Assembly: GCF_002931075.1 (NCBI RefSeq)
Contig: NZ_PSTQ01000006.1
Coordinates: 1-64,000, forward strand
From: Pseudoclavibacter sp. AY1F1
GTDB taxonomy: Bacteria; Actinomycetota; Actinomycetes; Actinomycetales; Microbacteriaceae
Length of the DNA stretch: 64,000 nt
Reading direction: 5' to 3'
Shown here in pieces: positions 10,201 through 17,852 of this stretch; positions within the stretch are counted from its first letter, which is position 1; each line of letters starts with the position of its first letter. Under the pieces are notes generated by a model. It saw only the letters and a list, made by a program, of their open reading frames with translations, was not told the DNA's origin and searched no databases. A program made the position numbers and the translations under genes.

Positions 10201-11214
10201 CTCCCAGCCGTCGAGCGGCAGGCCGATGCGGATGGGCGGGGTGCCGTCGAGCAGCGCGGCGCAGGCCACGACGGTTGCTTCAGTGGGCCCGTACGTGTTC
10301 CAGACCTCGCGGCCCTCGCCGACGAGGCGCTGGGTGAGTTCGAGCGGGCAGGCCTCGCCGCCGAAGATGAGAAGCCTCACCTGCTCGATGGTCTCGCTCG
10401 GCCAGAGGGCCGCGAGGGTCGGAACGGTCGAGACGATCGAGATCTGGTGGCGCAGCAGCCACGGCCCGAGGTCTTCGCCGGACCTGACCAGCGATCGTGG
10501 GGCGGGGACAAGGCAGGCTCCGTAGCGCCAGGCGAGCCACATTTCCTCGCACGAGGCGTCGAAGGCGACGGAGAGGCCGGCGAGCACGCGGTCGCCGGGC
10601 CCGATGGGGTCGGCCTGCAGGAAGAGCTTCGCTTCGGCGTCGACAAACGCGGCCGCTGAACGGTGCGAGACGGCAACACCCTTCGGTACGCCCGTCGATC
10701 CCGAGGTGAAGATGACCCAGGTGTCATCGTCGAGGTGCGGGCCCGCAAGTTCGTCGAGGCTGTTGCTCTCGGGATGCGGTGCGCCGCCCTCGAAGAGAGG
10801 CACGGGCACGCCGGCAGGCTGTTCGCCGACGGCCGCGAGCACGAACTCCCCGTCACCCTGGATGGTGCCGCGTACCTTGGCCTCGCCGAAGACGAGCACG
10901 GCCCGCTCGTCGGGGTCGTCGACGTCGACGGGGACGTACGCCGCGCCGGCTGCGATGATCGAGAGGATCGCGATGTACAGCTCGCGGGTGCCGGACACGA
11001 GGCGAACGCCCACTTTGTCGCCGCGCTGCACGCCCGCGTCCTGCAGCAGCTTGGCCGTCTGGGCGACGTATGCCGTCAGGTCCTGGTAGCTGAGCGGGGC
11101 GTCGCCGTCGTCGATCGCGATGGCGTCGGGATGCGCCGTAGCCGTCGCCGAGAGCACGTCGATGAGTGTGCGGGGCGTGGGGGCGGCCGCGGATCGGTCC
11201 AAAGGGGATTGCAC
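7276..11214 (-). CDS. Pls/PosA-family non-ribosomal peptide synthetase
   Basis: A single-module membrane synthetase of the type that includes epsilon-poly-L-lysine synthetase. Residues 1-500 form an adenylation domain with IFTSGSTGVPKGVAVSH, FDASCEEMW, NTYGPTEATV, YRSGDLV, GRADDQVKIGGRRIELGEVE and TSGKVDKNALPWP. A carrier domain follows with the arm-bearing Ser in DFFDLGGGSLSAAQL. The rest (about 600-1312) alternates hydrophobic segments with three blocks of hexapeptide-type repeats resembling acyltransferase beta-helices (for example GDGAAIEPEVDLTG and LEAGATLGPHSVILPAATIGAHATVGP). There is no classic condensation or thioesterase domain, as expected for this family. The monomer cannot be predicted safely. 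It heads a leftward operon with the M1 peptidase and opposes the phosphopantetheinyl transferase. Confidence 0.88.
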   Translation of the reverse strand: MQSPLDRSAAAPTPRTLIDVLSATATAHPDAIAIDDGDAPLSYQDLTAYVAQTAKLLQDAGVQRGDKVGVRLVSGTRELYIAILSIIAAGAAYVPVDVDDPDERAVLVFGEAKVRGTIQGDGEFVLAAVGEQPAGVPVPLFEGGAPHPESNSLDELAGPHLDDDTWVIFTSGSTGVPKGVAVSHRSAAAFVDAEAKLFLQADPIGPGDRVLAGLSVAFDASCEEMWLAWRYGACLVPAPRSLVRSGEDLGPWLLRHQISIVSTVPTLAALWPSETIEQVRLLIFGGEACPLELTQRLVGEGREVWNTYGPTEATVVACAALLDGTPPIRIGLPLDGWELAVVDAEGKRVTEGESGELIIGGVGLARYLDPAKDAEKYAPMESLGWERAYRSGDLVKFEAEGLVFLGRADDQVKIGGRRIELGEVEAALQAVTGVTGSAVAVRKTSAGVSILVGYIVTGPGYERQLARAELGEQLPKALVPLLAEVESLPTRTSGKVDKNALPWPLPGADEISGDLDGHVAWLAEQWQAVLGLPIGSEDADFFDLGGGSLSAAQLVTRVRSRVPEFTVADVYDHPRLGAMTESITEALDDEDELPTSFSTPGPTPLSARILQLVAGLPLHILAGARWVTYLLTASALLQLLPGFDVLPDAPLWLIIVMLVVFVTPFGKMAISVAAARILLFRVKPGDYRRGGSTHMRLWLAEQVATQIDAVGLAGAPWVVYYARALGAKVGNNVDLHSLPPVTGMLQLGDGAAIEPEVDLTGYWIDGALVRIGGIRIGAGATVGARSTLAPGTKIGQGAEIAPGSAVFGRVRSGKSWAGSPAVRVGKVRASDWPAERPPEPFGWAVIYAVASVALALLPLLSFAVGGVVLAAGMRGADSLGDAALAAFAWLTPAVLVAGVTFAGLVVVLVRLLSIGLTEGTHPVRSRVAWQAWCIERLLDAARSMLFPFYASLFTPIWLRMLGAKVGRDVEASTVLLLPSMTQIDDGAFLADDTMVASYELHNGWMRIERARIGARAFLGNSGMAAAGHSVPRDGLVAVLSAAPAKAKPGSSWLGSPPVRLRRVTVDGDDSRTYNPPQALRVARALWELCRIVPVIVTCGLGLGVLFGLAAIETAVGVAWSIVLSGFVLLAAAAASAVVSTLAKWVIVGRIRVSEQPLWSSFVWRTEVADTFVEMVAAPWFARGAAGTPALAMWLRSLGAKIGKGVWCDSYWLPEADLVTLGDGATVNRGCVVQTHLFHDRIMSMDTVTLEAGATLGPHSVILPAATIGAHATVGPASLVMRGESVPVGSRWSGNPIGPWRAVKLRAYQSKVS

Positions 11215-11335
11215 GCAGCAACGCTACCGGCCGAAGGTAACGCGGTGGTTGCCGATCGTCTTCGCGCCGCGGGGACGCGTCCGTATTTCACCCCCTGGAT
11301 TTCGAGGAGTCGTTGTCGAACCTGTCCATCTCCCG

Positions 11336-11369
11336 TAAGGTAACCCTAGCCTTACTTAGCGTTACCTAA
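11336..11369 (+). promoter_or_regulatory. Two overlapping DtxR/IdeR-like iron boxes
   Basis: Box 1 (11336-11354, TAAGGTAACCCTAGCCTTA) matches 14 of 19 positions of the DtxR consensus TTAGGTTAGCCTAACCTAA. Box 2 (11351-11369, CTTACTTAGCGTTACCTAA) matches 13 of 19 and shares four bases with box 1. They sit between the leftward synthetase and the rightward haem operon, about 105 bases before the first HtaA start. An iron-loaded DtxR-type repressor would shut the haem operon off when iron is plentiful. Confidence 0.78.
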
Positions 11370-11474
11370 CCCGTTCCACCGGGTGGCGCCCCCAACGTGA
11401 GGCTTTCGGTACACGGCACTCGCCGCGCATCTGCGCGCGTGTCGGGGAGCCGTGGCTTCTACTCAGGAGAACTC

Positions 11475-12881
11475 ATGACAGCAGTGCAAGAACGGAAGGC
11501 CGGCCGGTCATCGGTGCTGGCCCGCGGCGGCGCGACACTCGCCGCGGCAGGCCTCATCGCCGCGGGCCTTGGCCTCGGCGCGGCACCAGCATCGGCCGCT
11601 GAAGGCGATGCAAACGTTGAGAACGTCTCGTTCTCGTGGCAGCTCAACGACGAGACCGGTGGCGGCGCCTACTTCGGCGGCTGCAACTTCCTCGTCGCGG
11701 GAGCGGCAGGAGACAGCGGCTCCTCGCGTCTCTGGACCGAGGCGGACGACTTCTACAAGGCATCGGAGGGCAACGTGACCATCACGAAGCCGAACGCTGC
11801 TGGCGAGCAGATCGCTCCCACCTGGGGCACGAAGTGCCAGACGGCTGCGGGCGGCAACGTCTCGCCGAGCGCCGGCTCGACGACGAACAACCGCGTCAAC
11901 TTCGCGGCCGGCACGGGAACGGTCAACCCCGCGACCGACACCGGCACCATCTCGTGGGATGGCGACTTCACGATCGTCTTCTACGGCGGTCTGACGTACT
12001 GGACGGTCTCCGACCCAGTGCTCAACGTCGTCAACGGAGTCGGAACCCTCGAGGGAACAGCCTCCGGTTATGGCACGTCCATGGAAGACATGACGCAGTG
12101 GGTGCCGATCGCCCCTGAGCAGATCGACCTCGCCACGTTCGACGGCGTCGACATCACGGCAACCGGCGTCTCGGTCATCCCCGACTACGCAGGTGTCGAG
12201 GTCACGACCGCGGGCACGCCGCAGAACCGCACCGCCGCAAGCTGGGGCTCCTTCCCGCAGTCGCTTGTCGACTTCAACAACAAGACCGGCCAGTCCTCCT
12301 ACTGGTACTCCTCGGGCGGCGCAGCTGACCCGAAGAAGGTCGCGAAGGGCTTCTCCGCGACCTACGCGGAGATCGTCACGCCCGAGGTTCCCGGCACGCC
12401 CGACGGTAACGTCGACGTGACGATCCCCGTCTACGAGGAGCCGCCGGTCGAGCCAGAGCCCGAGACGGGTTCGTTCTCGTGGGCTTGGGCTGACCCGAAC
12501 GGCGCCAACCTCGGCACCGCGGTGCAGACCGGCGACAACTTCGTCGCGAACGGCTCGATCAGCGACGTCGCGGTGACCGACACGCGTGCCGGTGGCACGG
12601 CGTCGTACGGCTGGACGGTCTCCGGACAGTCCACCGACTTCAGCAACGGCACCGACACGATCTCGGCTGCAAACCTCGGCTGGGCTCCCAAGCTCGCTGA
12701 GGGTACGAGCCCGAGCGTGACGAAGGGTGCTGCCGTGACCGGTCTCAACACGGCGCAGCAGCTCGCGACGTCGAACGCCGCCGCAAGCGCAACCCTTGGT
12801 GCTGACCTGACGCTGACGGTCCCCACCACCACGAAGCAGGGCGCGTACTCCGCGACCCTCACCATCTCGGCGATCTCCTAG
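11475..12881 (+). CDS. HtaA haem-binding surface protein with WxL-like C-terminus
   Basis: Secreted haem receptor. A signal peptide ends near APASAAEG. Residues about 40-310 form one HtaA domain, with GGGAYFGGCNF, FYGGLTYWTVSDP and WGSFPQSLVDFNNKTGQSSYWYSSGG. A Pro/Glu-rich linker (YEEPPVEPEPETG) follows. The last 130 residues resemble a WxL domain: VTDTRAGGTASYGWTVSG, then LGWAPKL, ending GAYSATLTISAIS. WxL domains bind cell walls in Firmicutes; here the first WxL is WTV. ATG 11475 follows AGGAGA at 11465-11470. The gene lies first behind two iron boxes and before a DUF916-like partner, so it is probably a wall-bound haem catcher. The HtaA call is firm, the WxL call moderate. Confidence 0.88.
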   Translation: MTAVQERKAGRSSVLARGGATLAAAGLIAAGLGLGAAPASAAEGDANVENVSFSWQLNDETGGGAYFGGCNFLVAGAAGDSGSSRLWTEADDFYKASEGNVTITKPNAAGEQIAPTWGTKCQTAAGGNVSPSAGSTTNNRVNFAAGTGTVNPATDTGTISWDGDFTIVFYGGLTYWTVSDPVLNVVNGVGTLEGTASGYGTSMEDMTQWVPIAPEQIDLATFDGVDITATGVSVIPDYAGVEVTTAGTPQNRTAASWGSFPQSLVDFNNKTGQSSYWYSSGGAADPKKVAKGFSATYAEIVTPEVPGTPDGNVDVTIPVYEEPPVEPEPETGSFSWAWADPNGANLGTAVQTGDNFVANGSISDVAVTDTRAGGTASYGWTVSGQSTDFSNGTDTISAANLGWAPKLAEGTSPSVTKGAAVTGLNTAQQLATSNAAASATLGADLTLTVPTTTKQGAYSATLTISAIS

Positions 12882-12891
12882 GCGCTGAGGA

Positions 12892-12922
12892 GTGCGCGGG
12901 AGCTCACGAGGCTCCCGCGCAC
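12892..12922. terminator. Hairpin between the HtaA-WxL gene and its partner
   Basis: 12-bp perfect stem (12892-12903 with 12911-12922), 7-base loop TCACGAG, 10 bases after the stop. It lies inside the presumed operon, so it may be a partial terminator that leaves the surface protein more abundant than downstream genes. Confidence 0.7.
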
Positions 12923-13026
12923 TCGCACCTCGCTGCGCGTGCATCCGCTCGCGCAGCACCACCCGGCCTCACCGCACCTCTCGCTCCGCCGCGGCCTTGC
13001 CGCGAGGGCCCCACGTTAGGGACCAC

Positions 13027-14478
13027 ATGGCTCTCCCCACCCGTCTCCGCACCCGCGCCACAGCATCCGTCGTGCTTACGACCTCGCTGCTGGCGCTGCT
13101 GTCGTTTGTCGCGCCGACCGCTGCGCAGGCAGACACGACGCAGCCGCCCGCCTGGAGCATCGACACGGTCGACAGCGACCGAGGAACGGGCCGCCCGAAC
13201 TTCTCGTACGACGTGAACCCGGGCGACGTCATCGCCGACGCGTTCACCGTCACCAACACGGGCCCGGGCGCGCTCAACCTGACGATCTACGCGGCTGACG
13301 CCTTCACGACCGCGACGGGAGCCGTCGACATCCTCGAGAACGGCGAGCCGTCGGTGGATGCGGGCACCTGGGTTGCCCCGGGCGCTGGCTCGATCTCTCT
13401 GGAACCGGGAGCGAGCGTCGACGTTCCCTTCACCCTGACGGTGCCGGCGGATGCGACCCCGGGTGACCATTCGGCCGCGATCGTCGCCTCGCTCCTGCCA
13501 GGCGACTCCACCGACCAGGTCAAGGTCGAGCGACGCCTCGGCCTGCGCATCGACATGCGCGTGAGCGGGGAGCTCGCGCCCACCGCCGAGATCCGCAGCC
13601 TCGCCACGAACTGGGGTGCCTCTGGCGTCAACCCGTTCGGCGGCGGCACGACAACCGTGAGCTACGAGCTCGTGAACACGGGCAACGTGCGGCTCGCGTC
13701 GCTCGAGGACCTCCGTCTGAGCGGCATCGGCGGCTCCGCCGGAGTCGCGCTGACCGGCGGCGAGATCCCGGAGCTGCTGCCCGGTTCTGCCGTGACGATC
13801 ACCCGCGAGGTCACCTCGAGCGCCATCGGCCCGCTTAACGGGGCACTCACGGTGTACCTGCAGCCCGTCGGTGCCTTTACCGATGTGCCGGTCGCCGTGA
13901 CGGCGGATCTGTCCGCGTTCGCGCTGCCGTGGTCGCTGGTCGTCTTGGTGGTCGTCCTGCTCCTCATCGTCGCCGGCATCGTCTTCTGGGTCTGGCGCCG
14001 CCGACGCCCCGACCTCCTCATGGCCGGCTACAGTTCCGAGACCGGCCCAGGCTCCGAACAGCTCGCCCCGCCGCGAGCGGGAGGTGCCGCTCTCGCACTC
14101 ATCGCCGGTATCGCGCTGGCCCTCGGCGTCGGCCTCACGAGCCCGACGCCAGCGGTCGCGGAGCCGGCTCCGACCTCGTCGTCCGGGATCGTCGAGGTGA
14201 CGATCCCGGCGCCGACACCCGTGCAGACGACGACGGCCGCGCCGTCGACCAGCGCATCCTCGACGGCGGTCCCCAGCACGGCGCAGACCGCATCCCCGAC
14301 TTCGAGCTCGGGAGCAGGTAGCGGCTCGAGCACGGGCAACGGCTCCGGCACCGTGGGTGGCGGATCCGGCCTCGCCGCCACCGGCAACGAGACGCTCGCG
14401 ATCACCCTCGGCCTCGGCGCGCTCGCGCTCATCGTCGGGGTCGTCTTCCTTCTTCACCGCAAGGGGCGCACCGGCTGA
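13027..14478 (+). CDS. DUF916-like (WxL-interacting) surface protein with LAXTG sorting signal
   Basis: A signal peptide (cleavage near TAAQADTT) leads to two Ig-like regions. The first has the DUF916 pattern NFSYDVNPGDVIADAFTVTNTG; DUF916 proteins partner WxL proteins in Firmicutes. A membrane helix (residues about 300-320) with WRRRR follows. Then come a second signal-like hydrophobic segment ending AVAEP, a Ser/Thr/Pro-rich stretch, and a C-terminal LAATG + hydrophobic helix + HRKGRTG, which matches an LAXTG-type (class E) sortase signal. The protein thus looks like two exported proteins joined in frame; an internal ATG at 14020 begins the second part. It is expected to hold the HtaA-WxL receptor on the envelope. 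Confidence 0.72.
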   Translation: MALPTRLRTRATASVVLTTSLLALLSFVAPTAAQADTTQPPAWSIDTVDSDRGTGRPNFSYDVNPGDVIADAFTVTNTGPGALNLTIYAADAFTTATGAVDILENGEPSVDAGTWVAPGAGSISLEPGASVDVPFTLTVPADATPGDHSAAIVASLLPGDSTDQVKVERRLGLRIDMRVSGELAPTAEIRSLATNWGASGVNPFGGGTTTVSYELVNTGNVRLASLEDLRLSGIGGSAGVALTGGEIPELLPGSAVTITREVTSSAIGPLNGALTVYLQPVGAFTDVPVAVTADLSAFALPWSLVVLVVVLLLIVAGIVFWVWRRRRPDLLMAGYSSETGPGSEQLAPPRAGGAALALIAGIALALGVGLTSPTPAVAEPAPTSSSGIVEVTIPAPTPVQTTTAAPSTSASSTAVPSTAQTASPTSSSGAGSGSSTGNGSGTVGGGSGLAATGNETLAITLGLGALALIVGVVFLLHRKGRTG

Positions 14479-14536
14479 CCCTGCCCACGCGGCCGACACC
14501 CGCAACCGCTTTCTGACCGACCCGACCGAGGACCCC

Positions 14537-15781
14537 ATGCCGTTGCCACGCACGCTCCGCCGCTTCCGCCGCTCGACGATCCGTCGCGCCGGCTGGGCAG
14601 CGCTTGCCGTGGTCGTCGTGTCCATGCTGTGGGCCAACGGGTTCCACAACATCGGCACCGCGAACGGAGCGGGAAACGACCAGTGCGTTGCGCAGCCGGT
14701 GCAGACCGAACCCGTCGCCCCGGTGCTGCCGTCCGTCACCTCAGCGGAGCTGCCCGACCCGCGCAGCATCACGGGCCCGACCACGGCGTACACGCAGACC
14801 GCGGCGATCAACCCCATCACTGACGCAGCGACCGCGGTGCAGCAGCTCCCGTCGACGTTCACGAGCTCGGACGGCGCCGAGACGACCGTGACCGACACGA
14901 CCCGCATCCTCGCCGTCAACCAGAATGGTGGCCTCGCCGCTGCCGTCATCGGCCTCGGCTTCGGCTGCAACCTCATCGGGCGGGACACCGCGACGGACAT
15001 CACGAAGCTCATGCCTGGCAACGAGCAGCTCCCGCTCGTGACGCAGAACGGGCACGAGCTCAACGCCGAGTCCATCCTGCAGCTCGCGCCGACGGTGGTC
15101 GTGACCGACGCATCCATCGGCCCGTACGACGTGCAGCTGCAGCTGCGCCAGGCCGGGATCCCCGTGGTCATGGTGCCCATCGCTTACGAAGACGGCGTCG
15201 AGGGCGTGTCTCCGCAGATCCAGTTCGTGGCCGATGCGCTCGGCGTTCCGGCCCTGGGGGAGAAGCTGTCGCAGCGCACGCAGGCGGAGATCGGAACCAC
15301 GATCCAGCAGCTCGGCACGATGGCGCCGACCGACCCGGAGAAGAAGCCCCGCGTCGTCTTCCTCTACCTGCGAGGCAGCGTCTACTACTGGTTCGGGGCC
15401 GGCTCAGGCGCCGATTCCATCATCCAGAGCATCGGCGCGCGCGACGTCGCGACGGAGGTCGGCTTCGCGGGAATGTCGCCGACCAACGCGGAGGCGCTCG
15501 TGCGTGCCGCCCCGGACGTGATCATCGTCATGACTCTCGGCCTCGCCTCCGTCGGCGGCATCGACGAAGCCGTGCAGCTGCCAGGCATCGGGCAGACCCC
15601 GGCGGGCGCGAACAAGCGCATCGTCGATATGAGCGACTACGAGGTGATGAGCTTCGGACCCCGATCGGCCTCAGTTCTTGCGGCGCTCGGCACCGCGATC
15701 TACGCACCAGACCTCGCCTACGTGCCGGAGGCCGAGCCCGCCGCCGATGCAGCGGACAACGCGGACCAGAGCGGCGAATGA
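14537..15781 (+). CDS. hmuT: Haem ABC transporter substrate-binding protein HmuT
   Basis: Periplasmic-binding-type protein of the FecB/HmuT family that hands haem to HmuUV. Core motifs are ILAVNQNGGLAAAVIGLGFGCNLIGRD, SILQLAPTVVVTD, GIPVVMVP and a late GPRSASVLAALG. The long N-terminal insert is Pro/Thr-rich. Unlike most Gram-positive HmuT proteins it has no lipobox: a hydrophobic helix (WAALAVVVVSMLWANG) near residues 18-33 lacks a following Cys, so it is either secreted or anchored by that helix. 414 residues from ATG 14537. Its stop overlaps the hmuU start by four bases. Confidence 0.9.
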   Translation: MPLPRTLRRFRRSTIRRAGWAALAVVVVSMLWANGFHNIGTANGAGNDQCVAQPVQTEPVAPVLPSVTSAELPDPRSITGPTTAYTQTAAINPITDAATAVQQLPSTFTSSDGAETTVTDTTRILAVNQNGGLAAAVIGLGFGCNLIGRDTATDITKLMPGNEQLPLVTQNGHELNAESILQLAPTVVVTDASIGPYDVQLQLRQAGIPVVMVPIAYEDGVEGVSPQIQFVADALGVPALGEKLSQRTQAEIGTTIQQLGTMAPTDPEKKPRVVFLYLRGSVYYWFGAGSGADSIIQSIGARDVATEVGFAGMSPTNAEALVRAAPDVIIVMTLGLASVGGIDEAVQLPGIGQTPAGANKRIVDMSDYEVMSFGPRSASVLAALGTAIYAPDLAYVPEAEPAADAADNADQSGE

Positions 15782-16986
15782 TGAGAGATGCAAACGTGAC
15801 AACGACCACTCCGCCAAGCACCACCCCGAGGCCAGGAACCGGCGCAGAAACGGGTCAGCCGAAGCGACGAACCCTCTTCGACCGCGCCGAGGTGCGAGAA
15901 CGTCGCCGCCCAGAGCCGGTTGCCGAGCCGACGGATGCACCACCGCGTTCCAAGAAGGCGAGGGCATCGCTGCTCGCGGCGGTCCTCACGATCCTCCTCA
16001 TCGCTGGCTGCCTCGTCTCAGCGATGATCGGCCAGCTCTATATCCCGCCGCTCGAGGTGCTCGGCTTCCTGCTGAACCAGGTGGGCATCGACTGGCTTCC
16101 CGGCCCCAGCCATGAGTTCGGGGCGGCCGCGCTCGCGGAGGTCCGCTTCCCGCGTCTGGTGCTCACGGTCCTCGTCGGCGCGGCGCTCGCCGTCGCGGGC
16201 GCGCTCATGCAGGGCATCTTCGGCAACCCGCTTGCCGAGCCGGGCTCGGTCGGCGTCTCCGCAGGGGCGGCCGTCGGGGCGAGCTTCTCGATCCTCTTCA
16301 GCCTCACGTTCCTCGGCCCGTTCACGACTCCGACGTTCGCGTTCGTGGCCGGTCTCATCACGACGTTTGTCGTCTATTCGCTGTCGCGCTCCGGCCGGCG
16401 CACCGACGTCATCACGCTCATCCTGACCGGTGTCGCGGTCAATGCCGTCTGCGGTGCGCTCATCGCCTTCATCACGTTCAGCGCGCCGACGCAGGCGCGC
16501 GAGCAGATCGTGTTCTGGCAGATGGGCAGCATGAACGGCTCCCGCTGGGAGCAGGTCTGGCTCGTGGCACCGCTCATCATCGTCGGGTGCATCCTCGCGA
16601 TCGGCATCGGCAGGCAGCTCGACCTGCTGTCGCTCGGAGAGAAGGCGGCCCGCCACGTCGGCGTCAACGTCGAGCGGGTGCGCCTGCTTGTCATGATCTA
16701 CGTCGCCCTGCTCGTCTCGGCGGCCGTCGCGTTCGCCGGCATCATCGCGTTTGTGGGGCTCGTCGTGCCGCACATCATCCGCATGATCATCGGGCCCTCG
16801 CACCGTGCGCTCCTGCTCTGCTCGGTGCTCGGCGGCGCCCTGCTGCTCACGATCGCCGATCTCGGAGCCCGCACCCTCGTCGAGTACGCCGACCTCCCCA
16901 TCGGCATGCTGACGTCGCTCATCGGCGGTCCGTTCTTCTTCTACCTGATCCGGCGCAGCCGGGCGAAGGGCGGTGCGTGGTCGTGA
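15778..16986 (+). CDS. hmuU: Haem ABC transporter permease HmuU (FecCD family)
   Basis: Integral membrane permease carrying haem across the cytoplasmic membrane. A hydrophilic N-terminus of about 60 residues is followed by hydrophobic segments typical of FecCD permeases. Signatures include RFPRLVLTVLVGAALAVAGALMQGIFGNPLAEPGSVGVSAGA, FWQMGS and AFAGIIAFVGLVVPHIIRMIIGPSHR. 402 residues. The start ATG overlaps hmuT (ATGA). Confidence 0.93.
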   Translation: MMRDANVTTTTPPSTTPRPGTGAETGQPKRRTLFDRAEVRERRRPEPVAEPTDAPPRSKKARASLLAAVLTILLIAGCLVSAMIGQLYIPPLEVLGFLLNQVGIDWLPGPSHEFGAAALAEVRFPRLVLTVLVGAALAVAGALMQGIFGNPLAEPGSVGVSAGAAVGASFSILFSLTFLGPFTTPTFAFVAGLITTFVVYSLSRSGRRTDVITLILTGVAVNAVCGALIAFITFSAPTQAREQIVFWQMGSMNGSRWEQVWLVAPLIIVGCILAIGIGRQLDLLSLGEKAARHVGVNVERVRLLVMIYVALLVSAAVAFAGIIAFVGLVVPHIIRMIIGPSHRALLLCSVLGGALLLTIADLGARTLVEYADLPIGMLTSLIGGPFFFYLIRRSRAKGGAWS

Positions 16987-17852
16987 TCGGCTCCATCCTC
17001 AGGAACCCCATCCGCAAGCCGCGGGCGACCGCCCCGGGCGAGGTGGTCCTGTCCGTGCGCGGCGTGAGCGTCGACTTCGGCGAGCGCACCGTGCTCGAAG
17101 GACTCGACCTCGACATCCGCGCCGGAGAGGTGCTCGCCCTCGTCGGTCCGAACGGCGCAGGCAAGTCGACGCTCATCAACGTCATCACGGCCGACGTGGA
17201 TGCGCGCAGCGGCACCGTCGAGATCGACGGCCTCCCGAGCTACGCCTGGACGAACACCGAGCTCGCCATGCGCCGCGCTGTGCTCCTGCAGCAGGTCGAC
17301 ATCGCCTTCCCGTTCTCGGTCGAAGAGGTCGTCGACATGGGGCGCGCGCCGTGGCAGCAGGTCAGCGAGCGTGATCGCGACGACCTCATCACGGCGGGCG
17401 CGATGCGCCGCACCGACATCGACCGCTTCGCCGACCGCCACTACCCGTCGCTCTCGGGCGGCGAGCGCGCCAGGGCCGCGCTCGCCCGCGTCCTCGCGCA
17501 GACTGCCTCGGTCATGCTCCTCGACGAACCGACCGCGGCCATGGACCTCAAGCACCAGGAGATGGTGCTCGACCTCGTGCGCAGCTACGCGAGCACCGGA
17601 TGCGCCGTGGTCATCATCGTGCACAACCTCGACCTCGCGGCCGCCTACGCCGACCGCATCGCACTGCTCAGCCGGGGACGAATCGTCGCCGACGGGCCGC
17701 CAGCCGAGGTGCTGACGGCCGAGCTCATCTCGCAGGTCTACGAGCATCCCGTGCACATCCTCGAGGACCCGTTCACGGGCGCCCCGATCGTCGTGCCCAA
17801 GCGCACCTCCTCGACTTCACCGACCCCCGCCGCAGAAGGGCAGAACGCATGA
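16977..17852 (+). CDS. hmuV: Haem ABC transporter ATP-binding protein HmuV
   Basis: ATPase that powers HmuTU. Walker A is GPNGAGKST, Q-loop LLQQVD, signature LSGGE, Walker B VMLLDEPT, and the switch His is in VIIVHNLD. Start is GTG 16977, six bases after GAAGGG; GTG 16983 overlaps the hmuU stop as GTGA and is equally possible. About 291 residues. The end overlaps the next gene by four bases. Confidence 0.93.
   Translation: MVVIGSILRNPIRKPRATAPGEVVLSVRGVSVDFGERTVLEGLDLDIRAGEVLALVGPNGAGKSTLINVITADVDARSGTVEIDGLPSYAWTNTELAMRRAVLLQQVDIAFPFSVEEVVDMGRAPWQQVSERDRDDLITAGAMRRTDIDRFADRHYPSLSGGERARAALARVLAQTASVMLLDEPTAAMDLKHQEMVLDLVRSYASTGCAVVIIVHNLDLAAAYADRIALLSRGRIVADGPPAEVLTAELISQVYEHPVHILEDPFTGAPIVVPKRTSSTSPTPAAEGQNA

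Noticed and set aside
12904-15180. 758-codon open frame antisense to the DUF916-like and hmuT genes
   Set aside because: It crosses two real genes and their junction; composition is Arg/Gly-rich shadow.
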